Shown: one piece after another, positions 46,252 to 53,965 of the stretch
Numbering within the stretch: position 1 is the stretch's first letter
Layout of the letters: every line of letters begins with the position of its first letter
Assembly (NCBI GenBank): GCA_017547285.1
Contig: JAFYQB010000117.1
Coordinates: 1-64,000 of the forward strand
Source: Clostridia bacterium
GTDB taxonomy: Bacteria > Bacillota > Clostridia > Christensenellales > Aristaeellaceae
Reading direction: 5' to 3'
DNA: 64,000 bases
Program-made: the position numbers and the translations under genes
The notes under the pieces: model-generated
The model's database searches: none
The model's input: the letters and a program-made list of their open reading frames with translations, nothing else
Told to the model about the DNA's origin: nothing

Positions 46252-46548
46252 TCCATAGTACCGTGCTTGTAATTCTGCCTGCTTTAACCGGGCGATAACA
46301 GCATCGTATTGACTATGTCTGCTTCTCTGCTGCTCCGAAGAGTACACTCTGGGAACTTCAGGCGGTGGCTGAGGACGATCTTCGGCACATGATTTTTCAG
46401 GAGCGGATCTGACTTTTTCGACATGCTCAGACACTGTTTTTTCTGCCGCGGTATCAACGTAAGGCAGCTTAATGCTTTGATATTCCAGCCAACGTATTTG
46501 CTTCTCCGCGCCTGTCAAAGCAGCGAAGGGGGAGACTTGCTTATTCAT
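46225..46548 (-). CDS. Small protein of unknown function
   Basis: 107 residues with an N-terminal amphipathic helix (AEKQIRWLEYQSIKL), a disordered Glu/Pro middle (RPQPPPEVPRV) and a C-terminal helix (QYDAVIARLKQAELQARYY). No signal peptide or membrane segment. GGAGGG before the ATG, a plausible promoter and a terminator just upstream support a real gene. I do not recognise the family. The 3' end overlaps the plus-strand glycosyltransferase by 27 bases, tail to tail, so antisense contact of the two mRNAs is expected. Confidence 0.65.
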   Translation of the reverse strand: MNKQVSPFAALTGAEKQIRWLEYQSIKLPYVDTAAEKTVSEHVEKVRSAPEKSCAEDRPQPPPEVPRVYSSEQQRSRHSQYDAVIARLKQAELQARYYGSHIPEQIK

Positions 46549-46577
46549 TCAATCCCTCCATTAATGTCATACAGTTT

Positions 46578-46607
46578 ATCTTACGCTGCGCCCTCCATTT
46601 GGTGCAA
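46578..46607 (-). promoter_or_regulatory. Possible promoter of the small unknown gene
   Basis: Minus strand TTGCAC (46607-46602), 18-base spacer, TAAGAT (46583-46578), 30 bases before the start codon. Confidence 0.45.
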
Positions 46608-46608
46608 C

Positions 46609-46642
46609 AAAAACCGCCTGCCGAACAGAGCAGGCGGTTTTT
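46609..46642. terminator. Intrinsic terminator of the mgtC-like gene
   Basis: A 12-bp perfect stem (AAAAACCGCCTG / CAGGCGGTTTTT) with a 10-base loop; symmetric tails on both strands. It lies 11 bases past the stop of the minus-strand gene ending at 46654. Confidence 0.9.
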
Positions 46643-46653
46643 GATAACATCGA

Positions 46654-47346
46654 TCAGGTGTTTCTTGTACGGATACCCTGAATATTTGCGTATTCGGACA
46701 ACTTGTTAACGATGTCCTTGTAAGTAGTTTTACCAGGCATATCAAGCGTATAAATATTGGTATAAAGGTTGTATTTGCCTTTGTTTTCAACATGGAAGTC
46801 GATGTCAAGAACCTTTACACCAATGCTCTGGAAATAATCGTTTATAAAGGCAATCGTTTCAACGCGATGAATAAATTTTACCTCCACATGCTTAACAGCG
46901 TTAACACGGACAACTCGCTGCAGCAGAGAAAGTGTGATAATGACAATGGCGCAGCCGGCAATGGCAACCAAATAATGTCCCATGCCAACAGCAAGACCCA
47001 AACAGGCCACGTTCCAAAGAGAAGCAGCTGTTGTAAGTCCAGCGATCTTCTTCTGGCTTACAAAAATGGTACCCGCGCCAAGGAAACCGATACCGCTTAC
47101 AACCTGCGCGCTGATACGACCATAGCTGATAGCAATACCTGTATTTTGCGCGTTCATGTTCAGGTTAAGTGTAATGGTATCTGAAATCATCAGGCTTTCC
47201 ATTAAGGCAATAATACAGGCGCCCACACAAACCAGGACATGCGTACGCATGCCGGCAGGTCGATTCTTGCGTTCACGTTCAATACCAATAATACAGCCAA
47301 TTACAACCGCGAGTAACAGACGCAGGCCTTGTTCCCACATAGACAT
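46654..47346 (-). CDS. MgtC/SapB-family membrane protein
   Basis: 230 residues. Four to five membrane helices in the first ~140 residues with GCIIGIERERKNRPAGMRTHVLVCVGA and VSGIGFLGAGTIFVSQ...GLTTAASLWN, the MgtC/SapB signatures. A cytoplasmic ACT-like C-terminal domain follows (145-225). MgtC proteins affect Mg2+ starvation survival and ATP synthase or transport activity; the simple role in Mg2+ uptake is disproved for Salmonella. The gene follows lexA by 29 bases, possibly in one transcript. Confidence 0.92.
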   Translation of the reverse strand: MSMWEQGLRLLLAVVIGCIIGIERERKNRPAGMRTHVLVCVGACIIALMESLMISDTITLNLNMNAQNTGIAISYGRISAQVVSGIGFLGAGTIFVSQKKIAGLTTAASLWNVACLGLAVGMGHYLVAIAGCAIVIITLSLLQRVVRVNAVKHVEVKFIHRVETIAFINDYFQSIGVKVLDIDFHVENKGKYNLYTNIYTLDMPGKTTYKDIVNKLSEYANIQGIRTRNT

Positions 47347-47375
47347 AACCGCTCATCTCCTTTATTTTACAAGTA

Positions 47376-47984
47376 TCAATAGAAACGATACAGCGATATT
47401 ACTTTACCAAGAATCGTCAATTCAGGCACGATAATAGGTTCCATCGTTGCATTTTCAGGCTGCAGACGAAAAACACCGTTCTCTTTGTAATAACGCTTGA
47501 CAGTCGCCTCGTCTTCAATCATTGCGATAACGATATCTCCGTTTTCAGCAGTACTTTGTTTGCGTACGATCACATAATCGCCGTCAAGAATGCCTGCTTC
47601 AATCATGCTTTCGCCACGAACATTAAGAATGAAATGATCACCCGAGCCAATCATATTTTGCGGTAAAGCAATATAATCTTCAATGTTTTCAGTGGCCGTG
47701 ATCGGAATACCCGCTGTCACACGGCCAACGACCGGAACCTGCACAAGATCCGCTCGATAGACCTGATGATCTGCCGGTACAGAAATTGCTCGAGGCTTCA
47801 TAGAGTCTCTATACAGAAGGCCCTTTTTTTCCAGGCGAATCAAATGACCATGAACGGTCGAAGTGCTTTTTAAGCCTGTAGCGTCGCATATTTCGCGAAC
47901 AGATGGGGGATACCCCTTCTGAAGTGTAGCTTTTTCAATGTATGCAAGAATTTTTGCCTGTGTATCGCCACGAGCTCCAGCCAT
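47376..47984 (-). CDS. lexA: SOS repressor LexA
   Basis: 202 residues. N-terminal winged helix ([43 protein letters not shown]). The self-cleavage site is A91-G92 (GRVTAGIPI), with the Ser-Lys dyad at about S126 (RGESMIEAG) and K163 (ATVKRYYK). All match Gram-positive LexA. An SOS box-like sequence (48055-48068) lies just upstream of its -35 box, indicating autoregulation. The neighbouring upstream gene is a tyrosine recombinase on the same strand. Confidence 0.98.
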   Translation of the reverse strand: MAGARGDTQAKILAYIEKATLQKGYPPSVREICDATGLKSTSTVHGHLIRLEKKGLLYRDSMKPRAISVPADHQVYRADLVQVPVVGRVTAGIPITATENIEDYIALPQNMIGSGDHFILNVRGESMIEAGILDGDYVIVRKQSTAENGDIVIAMIEDEATVKRYYKENGVFRLQPENATMEPIIVPELTILGKVISLYRFY

Positions 47985-48018
47985 TCATCCACCTTCCTTA
48001 CGATTTATAATTGCATAT

Positions 48019-48047
48019 AGAATACCATAAAAAGCGGATAGAGGCAA
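48019..48047 (-). promoter_or_regulatory. Predicted lexA promoter
   Basis: Minus strand TTGCCT (48047-48042), 17-base spacer, TATTCT (48024-48019), 34 bases before the lexA start. Confidence 0.7.
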
Positions 48048-48054
48048 TAGTTCA

Positions 48055-48068
48055 CGAACAAACGTTTC
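48055..48068. promoter_or_regulatory. LexA-binding SOS box
   Basis: CGAACAAACGTTTC matches the Bacillota SOS box CGAAC-N4-GTTCG except for one base in the second half-site. It sits eight bases upstream of the lexA -35 box and just past the stop of the recombinase gene. Confidence 0.75.
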
Positions 48069-48073
48069 TGTAT

Positions 48074-49165
48074 TTATTCTTCATTTTTTTTAGGAAGATG
48101 AACGTTTTGTGCAGCTTCACGCCTTCTTTGATCACTCATTGCAGCATAATGACGCCGGGTTGTATTGACGTCTGCATGACCAAGCGCATCAGCCACAAGA
48201 TAGATATCTTCCGTTTCGTGATATAATCTTGTAGCATAAGTACTGCGTAATTTGTGGGGACTCATACGCTTTTTGAGAGGAACAGCAATCGAGCAATACT
48301 TTTTGACCATTAATTGGACTGCACGCTGAGAAATTCGTTTTTTTTGCAACGAAAGAAACAGGGCATTCTCATCTTTTTTTTCGGCTGCTTTGATTTGTTT
48401 TCGGTCAATAATGTAGGCGTTGAGGGCATCCGCCACCTCTTGTGGATAATAAAGAATAACTTGATTTCCGCCCTTCCGGGTTACAAGAACTGCATTGTTT
48501 GCAAAATCAAGGTCTGTAATATCAATACCTACGCATTCGCTTACACGAATACCTGTTCCTAAAAACAACATTAAAATAGCATAATCGCGTTTGCGCGTAT
48601 GTGCATGAAATTTCTGTTGGGTTTCTGTTAAGTCGAAACCGTCTTCGGCAACATTCAGTAAACGTTCAACTTCAGTACCAACCAAATGGAGAATAGGTTT
48701 TTCATGCAGCTTAGGGAGCGACACAAGTGCTGCAACATTACCGCTGATACGTTCGGCTTTAAATAGATAATCAAAAAAGGAGCGAAGTGAAGAGAGTTTG
48801 CGCATTACGCCACATTCGTGATTACGAAGGATTTTTTGCTGTTCGACAGTTTCACCAATATCTGACTCCTTGTAGTAGAGCGTCAAGTAATCGGCATATC
48901 CATTCAAATCCCTGGCTGTAAAATGCGATAAATCCAGATCAGTCCAATTCTCAGGCAATTTATCCGAGAAATATGGGAGTTCCTTCGTTGCATAACCGCA
49001 AAACGTCTGTAAATCGATCGTGTAAGCCATACGCGTTAATACACTGGTTGTCATCGCAATGCTGTTAATAAAGTCACTGCATGCTGTTGGCAAAGTACGA
49101 AGCATAGCCCGTATTTTTTCTGTTCGCTCTGCATTCAACTGATCCACATATGAAGCATTGGCCAT
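48074..49165 (-). CDS. XerS-like tyrosine recombinase
   Basis: 363 residues, longer than XerC/XerD (~300) and closer in layout to streptococcal XerS (~356), the single recombinase that resolves chromosome dimers there. SAM-like core-binding domain at about 30-160. Catalytic residues are complete: R207 (GTGIRVSEC), K231 (TRKGGNQ), H304 and R307 (SPHKLRSTYATRLY), H330 (LGHADVNTT) and nucleophile Y340 (RRHYAA). No phage genes are near, so a housekeeping role is more likely than an integrase. Unusual control elements lie upstream: perfect promoter, palindrome and a hairpin over the ribosome binding site. Confidence 0.88.
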   Translation of the reverse strand: MANASYVDQLNAERTEKIRAMLRTLPTACSDFINSIAMTTSVLTRMAYTIDLQTFCGYATKELPYFSDKLPENWTDLDLSHFTARDLNGYADYLTLYYKESDIGETVEQQKILRNHECGVMRKLSSLRSFFDYLFKAERISGNVAALVSLPKLHEKPILHLVGTEVERLLNVAEDGFDLTETQQKFHAHTRKRDYAILMLFLGTGIRVSECVGIDITDLDFANNAVLVTRKGGNQVILYYPQEVADALNAYIIDRKQIKAAEKKDENALFLSLQKKRISQRAVQLMVKKYCSIAVPLKKRMSPHKLRSTYATRLYHETEDIYLVADALGHADVNTTRRHYAAMSDQRRREAAQNVHLPKKNEE

Positions 49166-49166
49166 A

Positions 49167-49182
49167 AAAGGATACTTCCTTT
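49167..49182 (-). promoter_or_regulatory. Hairpin masking the ribosome binding site of the recombinase
   Basis: On the minus strand the AAAGGA ribosome binding site can pair with TCCTTT right before the start codon (6-bp stem, 4-base loop AGTA). This would reduce translation unless opened. Confidence 0.5.
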
Positions 49183-49190
49183 GATTTTTA

Positions 49191-49234
49191 TATTAAACTA
49201 TTCGTAAAAGTGTTCTTTAGCGAATAGTTTAATA
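49191..49234. repeat. 14-bp perfect inverted repeat at the recombinase transcription start
   Basis: TATTAAACTATTCG - 16 bases - CGAATAGTTTAATA. It begins two to four bases from the predicted +1 of the recombinase promoter and covers the 5' untranslated region. It could be an operator, a recombinase-binding site or an mRNA stem-loop. Confidence 0.8.
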
Positions 49235-49236
49235 CA

Positions 49237-49265
49237 ATTATATAACGCCTCTCCTCTTTTGTCAA
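49237..49265 (-). promoter_or_regulatory. Perfect consensus sigma-A promoter of the recombinase
   Basis: Minus strand TTGACA (49265-49260), 17-base spacer, TATAAT (49242-49237): both hexamers and the spacing are ideal. Confidence 0.88.
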
Positions 49266-49273
49266 GAATAACA

Positions 49274-49302
49274 CAAGCGTCCAGTCTATTCCTGGACGCT
49301 TG
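49274..49302 (-). terminator. Terminator after rnhA
   Basis: An 11-bp perfect stem (CAAGCGTCCAG / CTGGACGCTTG) with a 7-base loop. The following tail TGTTATTCTT is only moderately T-rich. It starts nine bases past the rnhA stop. Confidence 0.75.
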
Positions 49303-49311
49303 AAAGAAATG

Positions 49312-49824
49312 TTATTTTTTAGGCTGTTCCGCAGGCATAGTATCTTCCTTTTCACCGTTCATACGGCGATACTCCTTGATTGCTGAAGTCGCCAGTTCAT
49401 CGCAGCGATTATTCCAGGGATTATCAGCGTGGCCTTTCACCTTATGAAAATGAACCTCATGCTTTTTGATTTTAATAATTTGCAAAAGGAGTTTCCAAAG
49501 ATCACTATTTTCAACAGGCTGTTTTTTGCTGTTCATCCATCCATTTTTTTGCCAGTTATCAATCCAGTGGTCGTTAAAAGCATTGACTGTATATGCTGAA
49601 TCAGAATACACTTCAACAATACACGGCTCTTTCAGGGCGCCGATGCCGCTGATAACAGCAAAAATCTCCATACGATTATTGGTCGTATTGGGCATATGCC
49701 CAGACATTTCCTTGGTTTTCCCATTGTAATTTAGTATACAGCCCCATCCTCCTGGACCGGGATTGCCGGAACAGGCGCCGTCTGTATAGATCTGAACGGT
49801 ACGTTTTCTCTGAATCTCGCTCAT
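49312..49824 (-). CDS. rnhA: Ribonuclease HI
   Basis: 170 residues. Cleaves RNA in RNA-DNA hybrids. The DEDD active site is intact: D15 (YTDGACSGNPGPGG), E53 (NNRMEIFAV), D75 (YSDSAYTVNA) and D142 (NNRCDELA), together with the catalytic His in VKGHADNPWNN. The basic handle region (WQKNGWMNSKKQPVEN) is of the E. coli type. The C-terminus adds about 20 charged residues. Its ATG overlaps the proC stop (ATGA). Confidence 0.97.
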   Translation of the reverse strand: MSEIQRKRTVQIYTDGACSGNPGPGGWGCILNYNGKTKEMSGHMPNTTNNRMEIFAVISGIGALKEPCIVEVYSDSAYTVNAFNDHWIDNWQKNGWMNSKKQPVENSDLWKLLLQIIKIKKHEVHFHKVKGHADNPWNNRCDELATSAIKEYRRMNGEKEDTMPAEQPKK

Positions 49825-50636
49825 TTTGAACTCCCACTTGTCATTTTAAAGCTTTTTTCTGCACAAGCGCACATTGCTTTTATGACAGCGCTCTTCATTC
49901 CTTCTTCTTCCAGAACCTGAACTGCTTCAATGGTTGTTCCTCCAGGTGAACACACTTGATCCTTTAATTCCGCAGGATGCAGTCCCGTTTCCAAAACCAT
50001 TTTAGCTGCACCCATTACTGCCTGCGCAGCTGATTGAATCGCCATTTTTCTGGGCATTCCAAGTTTCACTGCGGCATCTGCCATGGCATCAATAAACATA
50101 AAGACATAAGCAGGACTGCTTCCGCTAACTGCAATCACAGCATCCATAAGCCTTTCAGGCACAATTTGCACAACGCCCAACGTACCAAAAAGCTCTTGTG
50201 CCCATCGAAAGTCATTGGGTGCAAGCGTTGTTTCTTCACACAAGGCAAGCAACCCTTCACCAACCAAAGCGGGCGTATTGGGCATAACCCTCAACAGTTT
50301 AGCATTGCTTTCCCCTATTGCTTGTTTCAACATTTCGATGGACCAGCCAGCTGCAATTGAAATCAGTTTTTTCTCCGCTGTCAGATTTTTTCGAATTTGC
50401 GCAAGCACGTCAGCTAAGAAAATCGGCTTTACAGCTAAAACAATCCAGTCGCATTCGCTTACAAGATCGGCATTATTCTGTGCGACATTTACATGATAGT
50501 CCTGCTTCCAGCGTTCCGTTACTTCGCTGCTTACATCATAAATCCAGACTTCCTCTGAATGCAAAAAATGTTTTGAAAGAGCCCCCTTCAGTATAGCTCC
50601 TCCCATATTTCCTGCACCAATGAATCCAATTTTCAT
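49821..50636 (-). CDS. proC: Pyrroline-5-carboxylate reductase
   Basis: 271 residues. Last step of proline synthesis: reduces 1-pyrroline-5-carboxylate with NAD(P)H. The Rossmann motif is IGFIGAGNMGGAILKG. VLAVKP, RVMPNTPALVGEG, GSSPAYVFMFIDAMADAAVKLG and the signature VCSPGGTTIEAVQVLEE are all present. The ATG at 50636 is preferred, with GGGGAG six bases upstream; a TTG start seven codons earlier is unlikely. Coupled to rnhA by an ATGA overlap, an unusual but clear pairing. Confidence 0.97.
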   Translation of the reverse strand: MKIGFIGAGNMGGAILKGALSKHFLHSEEVWIYDVSSEVTERWKQDYHVNVAQNNADLVSECDWIVLAVKPIFLADVLAQIRKNLTAEKKLISIAAGWSIEMLKQAIGESNAKLLRVMPNTPALVGEGLLALCEETTLAPNDFRWAQELFGTLGVVQIVPERLMDAVIAVSGSSPAYVFMFIDAMADAAVKLGMPRKMAIQSAAQAVMGAAKMVLETGLHPAELKDQVCSPGGTTIEAVQVLEEEGMKSAVIKAMCACAEKSFKMTSGSSK

Positions 50637-50654
50637 GAAACTCTCCCCTGTTTT

Positions 50655-50690
50655 CAAACAAAAGCGCGGCGGACTGTCATCCGCCGCGCT
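50655..50690 (-). terminator. Intrinsic terminator of the rnf operon
   Basis: An 11-bp GC-rich stem (AGCGCGGCGGA / TCCGCCGCGCT) with a 6-base loop, then TTTGTTTG on the minus strand, eight bases past the rnfB stop. Confidence 0.9.
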
Positions 50691-50698
50691 ATCATTGA

Positions 50699-51751
50699 TT
50701 ATTCTTTGGGAACGGCAGGCTGTACAGGAGCAGTGCCAACCTTTGCATTCGCATCACGGGCATGCTCGCGAACATGCATGGTGATGGCCTTCTTGGGACA
50801 CTTCTGAGCACACATACCGCAACCGGTACAAGCTTCGTTCACTTCATGAACCTGCTTAAGCACACCGGAAATCGCATCAAACTTACAGTTGCGCTTACAG
50901 ATGGTGCAACCAATACAAAGATCGCGATCAATTTCAGCAATCAAACGGTTCTCAAAGTCGCCCCACATAGAACCGTTGGGACAAGACTCAGCGCACATCA
51001 TGCAGCCTACGCACTTCGAAAGGTCGATCACAGGCAGATTGTTGACCATCGTGATAGCGTCAAACTTACAGGCATCCTTACAGATGCCGCAGCCGACGCA
51101 ACCGATTTTACAGTTATCGCTGACCAAATGTCCTTCCTCAGCAGCACGGCACAACAAACGAACAGGTACCGTTTCAGGCTGGAGGCTCAGTACATTCTTG
51201 GGGCAGGCGCGTACGCAGGCACCGCAGCTGGTACACTTTTCAGGATCCACCTCAGCAATGCCGGTCTTTTCGTTGATATGAATCGCATCAAACTTACAAG
51301 CGCGTACGCAAGTGCCAAGACCCAGACATGCATATTTGCAGGAACGATTGCCATCATTAATCATGGTAGCAGCAACACAGTCCTGGATGCCATGATAATC
51401 GAACTTATTCAGGCAGCGATCAGAAGAGCCCTGGCACACAACTGTCGCAACATTGCGAACCCGATCAGGCATATCTTCCAAACCAAGAATTGTAGCGATT
51501 TCATTAGCAACTGCTGCACCGCCGACGGGACAGGCGCTGATCGGAGCCTTACCGGCAGCGATGGCTTCGGCCAGCGCGTCACAACCGGCAAAACCACAGC
51601 CACCACAGTTCGCACCGGGAAGCGCGTTACGAACAGCATCGCGAGTGGGATTAGCGGGCATTTCAAAGACCTTGTTGGCAAACATGAGCAGAATACCAAA
51701 TACAAGTCCCAGAGCGCCCAGAACCAATACGCTAATCAAAATAGCACTCAT
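50699..51751 (-). CDS. rnfB: Rnf complex ferredoxin subunit RnfB
   Basis: 350 residues. Takes electrons from reduced ferredoxin into the ion-pumping Rnf complex. One N-terminal membrane helix (about 5-27) is followed by the Fe-S domain NCGGCGFAGCDAL...ACPVGG. Six further tetracysteine clusters are visible: CKYACLGLGTCVRAC, CTSCGACVRAC, CVGCGICKDAC, CVGCMMCAESC, CIGCTICKRNC and CTGCGMCAQKC. This cluster-rich form is typical of Clostridia and longer than proteobacterial RnfB. Last gene of the operon, 18 bases after rnfA; AAAGGAG precedes the ATG. Confidence 0.96.
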   Translation of the reverse strand: MSAILISVLVLGALGLVFGILLMFANKVFEMPANPTRDAVRNALPGANCGGCGFAGCDALAEAIAAGKAPISACPVGGAAVANEIATILGLEDMPDRVRNVATVVCQGSSDRCLNKFDYHGIQDCVAATMINDGNRSCKYACLGLGTCVRACKFDAIHINEKTGIAEVDPEKCTSCGACVRACPKNVLSLQPETVPVRLLCRAAEEGHLVSDNCKIGCVGCGICKDACKFDAITMVNNLPVIDLSKCVGCMMCAESCPNGSMWGDFENRLIAEIDRDLCIGCTICKRNCKFDAISGVLKQVHEVNEACTGCGMCAQKCPKKAITMHVREHARDANAKVGTAPVQPAVPKE

Positions 51752-51769
51752 TGTTAAGGCACTCCTTTC

Positions 51770-52345
51770 TTAAATCAGTCCAGAGAAGCCCTGGAACGCC
51801 AGAGCCATCAGACCGGCAGTAATCAATGCACCAGGGAAACCATCCATCCACTTAGGCATGTTGCTGGAAGCCAAACGTTCACGAATGCTGGCAAACAGCA
51901 CAATGGAAAGGGTAAAACCGAGTGCAGAAGCCACGCCATTAACAACAGATTCCACCAGGTTGTAGCCCTCGCGAGCATTCAGCAAAGCCATACCAAGCAC
52001 AGCGCAGTTGGTGGTGATCAGAGGCAGATATACACCAAGCGCCTGATACAGGGCGGGACTGATCTTCTTCAGGGCGATTTCAACGATCTGAACCAGAACC
52101 GCAATGACCAGAATAAAAGCAATTGTCTGCATGTATTCCAGCTTAAGAGGAACAAGAACGTACGCCTGAATGAAATAGGTAAACAGCGCAGCAAGACCCA
52201 TAACGAAGGTAACCGCCATACCCATACCTACAGCTGTTTCCACCTTCTTGGAAACGCCAAGGAAGGGACAAATGCCCAGGAACTGGGACATAACATAGTT
52301 ATTGACCAGAACACTGCCAATAACAATCAGCATAATATTGCTCAT
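51770..52345 (-). CDS. rnfA: Rnf complex membrane subunit RnfA
   Basis: 191 residues, six membrane helices. RnfA and RnfE form the inverted-topology core that carries a [2Fe-2S] cluster in the membrane. The conserved Cys are in LGICPFLGVS and ITTNCAVLG. VNNYVMSQFLG at the N-terminus and ALGFTLSIVLFASIRERL match the family. ATGA overlap with rnfE. Confidence 0.97.
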   Translation of the reverse strand: MSNIMLIVIGSVLVNNYVMSQFLGICPFLGVSKKVETAVGMGMAVTFVMGLAALFTYFIQAYVLVPLKLEYMQTIAFILVIAVLVQIVEIALKKISPALYQALGVYLPLITTNCAVLGMALLNAREGYNLVESVVNGVASALGFTLSIVLFASIRERLASSNMPKWMDGFPGALITAGLMALAFQGFSGLI

Positions 52346-52974
52346 GCGATGCCCTCCTTTGCTTTCTTATGCTTGCCATAAGCATTCACAATAGCGTTTA
52401 CAATCAGAATCAGAATGCCCAGAGTCAGGAAGCCGCCGGAAGGAGATACGATGATCGCCATAGGCTTGTAGGAAGCGGGCATGATCTGCATGCCAAACCA
52501 GGTGCCGCTGCCAATGATCTCGCGCACGGAAGACAGAAGCGTAAGAGAACAGGTGAATCCCAGACCCATGCCAAGACCATCAACGATAGAAGGCATCGGC
52601 GCATTCTTGAATGCAAAGGATTCTGCACGGGCGAAAATGATACAGTTAACTACGATCAAAGGAATATAAATACCGAGAGAGCTGGACAAAGCAGGTACAA
52701 AAGCCTTGATCAGCAAATCGATAATGGTTACGAAGGTGGCGATCACCACAACAAAGCTGGGAATACGAACCTTTTCAGGAATCATCTTACGCAGCAGGGA
52801 AATAACCAGATTAGCGAATACCAGAACAAATGTAGTGGACAGGCCCATGCCCAAACCATTACCGGCAGCAGTGGAAACCGCAAGGGTGGGACACATGCCA
52901 AGCAGCAGACGGAACGTGGGGTTTTCATTCAGAAGGCCGTTCATGAAGACCTTCATCAAAGAATTCTTCTTCAT
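52342..52974 (-). CDS. rnfE: Rnf complex membrane subunit RnfE
   Basis: 210 residues, homologue of RnfA with opposite topology. Conserved Cys in LLGMCPTLAVS and IVVNCIIFARAESFA. FMNGLLNENPTFRLLLG and GLGFTCSLTLLSSVREIIG are family blocks. The ATG forms an ATGA overlap with the stop of rnfD: no room is left for rnfG, which elsewhere lies between rnfD and rnfE. GGGAGG is inside the end of rnfD. Confidence 0.97.
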   Translation of the reverse strand: MKKNSLMKVFMNGLLNENPTFRLLLGMCPTLAVSTAAGNGLGMGLSTTFVLVFANLVISLLRKMIPEKVRIPSFVVVIATFVTIIDLLIKAFVPALSSSLGIYIPLIVVNCIIFARAESFAFKNAPMPSIVDGLGMGLGFTCSLTLLSSVREIIGSGTWFGMQIMPASYKPMAIIVSPSGGFLTLGILILIVNAIVNAYGKHKKAKEGIA

Positions 52975-53960
52975 GCCTGAGCGCCTCCCTTCTTAGCCTT
53001 AACAGCGCCAAAAGTCTTAGGAGTGGTCCACTTGTCGATCAGCGGAGTACACACGTTCATAAACAGGATACCGAAGGAACAGCCTTCAGGATAACTGCCG
53101 TATGTACGGATAACAAACAGCAATGCAGCACAGCCAACACCCATGATCACTCTGCCCCACTTGGTTACCGGACAGGTTACGTAATCTGTGGCCATGAAGA
53201 ATGCGCCAAGAATCAGACCGCCGCTCAGCAGCTGGTACAGCGCACTGTCGGTCGTACCGGGCTGGTAGATGGAGCCAGTTTCAATCCAGAACAGGATGAA
53301 AGCAGTCACAATGAAGGATACAGGAACACGCCAGTCGATCACGCGGCGAACGATGAGATAGATGCCACCGAGGATCAAAGCAAGCTTGCTTGTTTCACCC
53401 AGCATACCGGGTACATCGCCGATGAACAGCTGCCAGAGGCTGTAACCGCTGTTGGTCAGGGGCGTTGCAGCGGCTACTGCATCAGCTTCCACAACAGTCA
53501 GACCAAACAGCTGGCCACCAGCAGGAACCGCAGTCGCAGCCATCAAACCGGCCCAGGAGAGCATCAGCACAGTACGGGCAGCCAAAGCAGGATTGATGAA
53601 ATTCTGACCGAGACCGCCGAACATCTGCTTAACAAGAACAATAGCAACAATGGAGCCAATAGCAGCCATCCACCAGGGAGCGTTAGCGGGAATGTTGTAG
53701 GCAACCAGCAGGCCGGTTACAACAGCACTCAAGTCACCAATCGTGGACTTCTGATGCGTCAGCTTCTGGTAAACCAGCTCTGCCAGTACGGCAGAAACCA
53801 CAGCTACAAGGATCAGGGACAGTGCGGCTGCACCAAAGAACCATACGGCCGCAAGAGCAGCGGGCAACAGAGCGATCACCACGTCCAGCATAATGCCGCG
53901 GGTAGAAACCGCAGTATTACGGAGCAAAGGAGATGAAGTGACAACGAGTTTCTTTTGCAT
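52971..53960 (-). CDS. rnfD: Rnf complex membrane subunit RnfD
   Basis: 329 residues, about ten membrane helices; NqrB/RnfD family, normally bearing a covalent FMN on Thr. The probable FMN-threonine is T166 in ADAVAAATPL; the usual [ST]-G-A-T is A-A-A-T here, while the Asp six residues before the Thr is kept. Other family blocks: QMFGGLGQNFINPALAAR, FFMATDYVTCPVTKWG and YPEGCSFGILFMNVCTPLID. It follows rnfC by five bases and overlaps rnfE by four. Confidence 0.96.
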   Translation of the reverse strand: MQKKLVVTSSPLLRNTAVSTRGIMLDVVIALLPAALAAVWFFGAAALSLILVAVVSAVLAELVYQKLTHQKSTIGDLSAVVTGLLVAYNIPANAPWWMAAIGSIVAIVLVKQMFGGLGQNFINPALAARTVLMLSWAGLMAATAVPAGGQLFGLTVVEADAVAAATPLTNSGYSLWQLFIGDVPGMLGETSKLALILGGIYLIVRRVIDWRVPVSFIVTAFILFWIETGSIYQPGTTDSALYQLLSGGLILGAFFMATDYVTCPVTKWGRVIMGVGCAALLFVIRTYGSYPEGCSFGILFMNVCTPLIDKWTTPKTFGAVKAKKGGAQA

Positions 53961-53965
53961 ATTGA

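Noticed and set aside
48074..49165. Phage or integrative-element integrase
   Set aside because: No phage, conjugation or tRNA attachment context. Gene layout matches single-recombinase Xer proteins better.
49191..49234. Calling the palindrome a dif site outright
   Set aside because: Arms are 14 bp and the spacer 16 bases, while dif-type sites have ~11-bp arms and 6-8 base cores; kept only as a candidate binding site.
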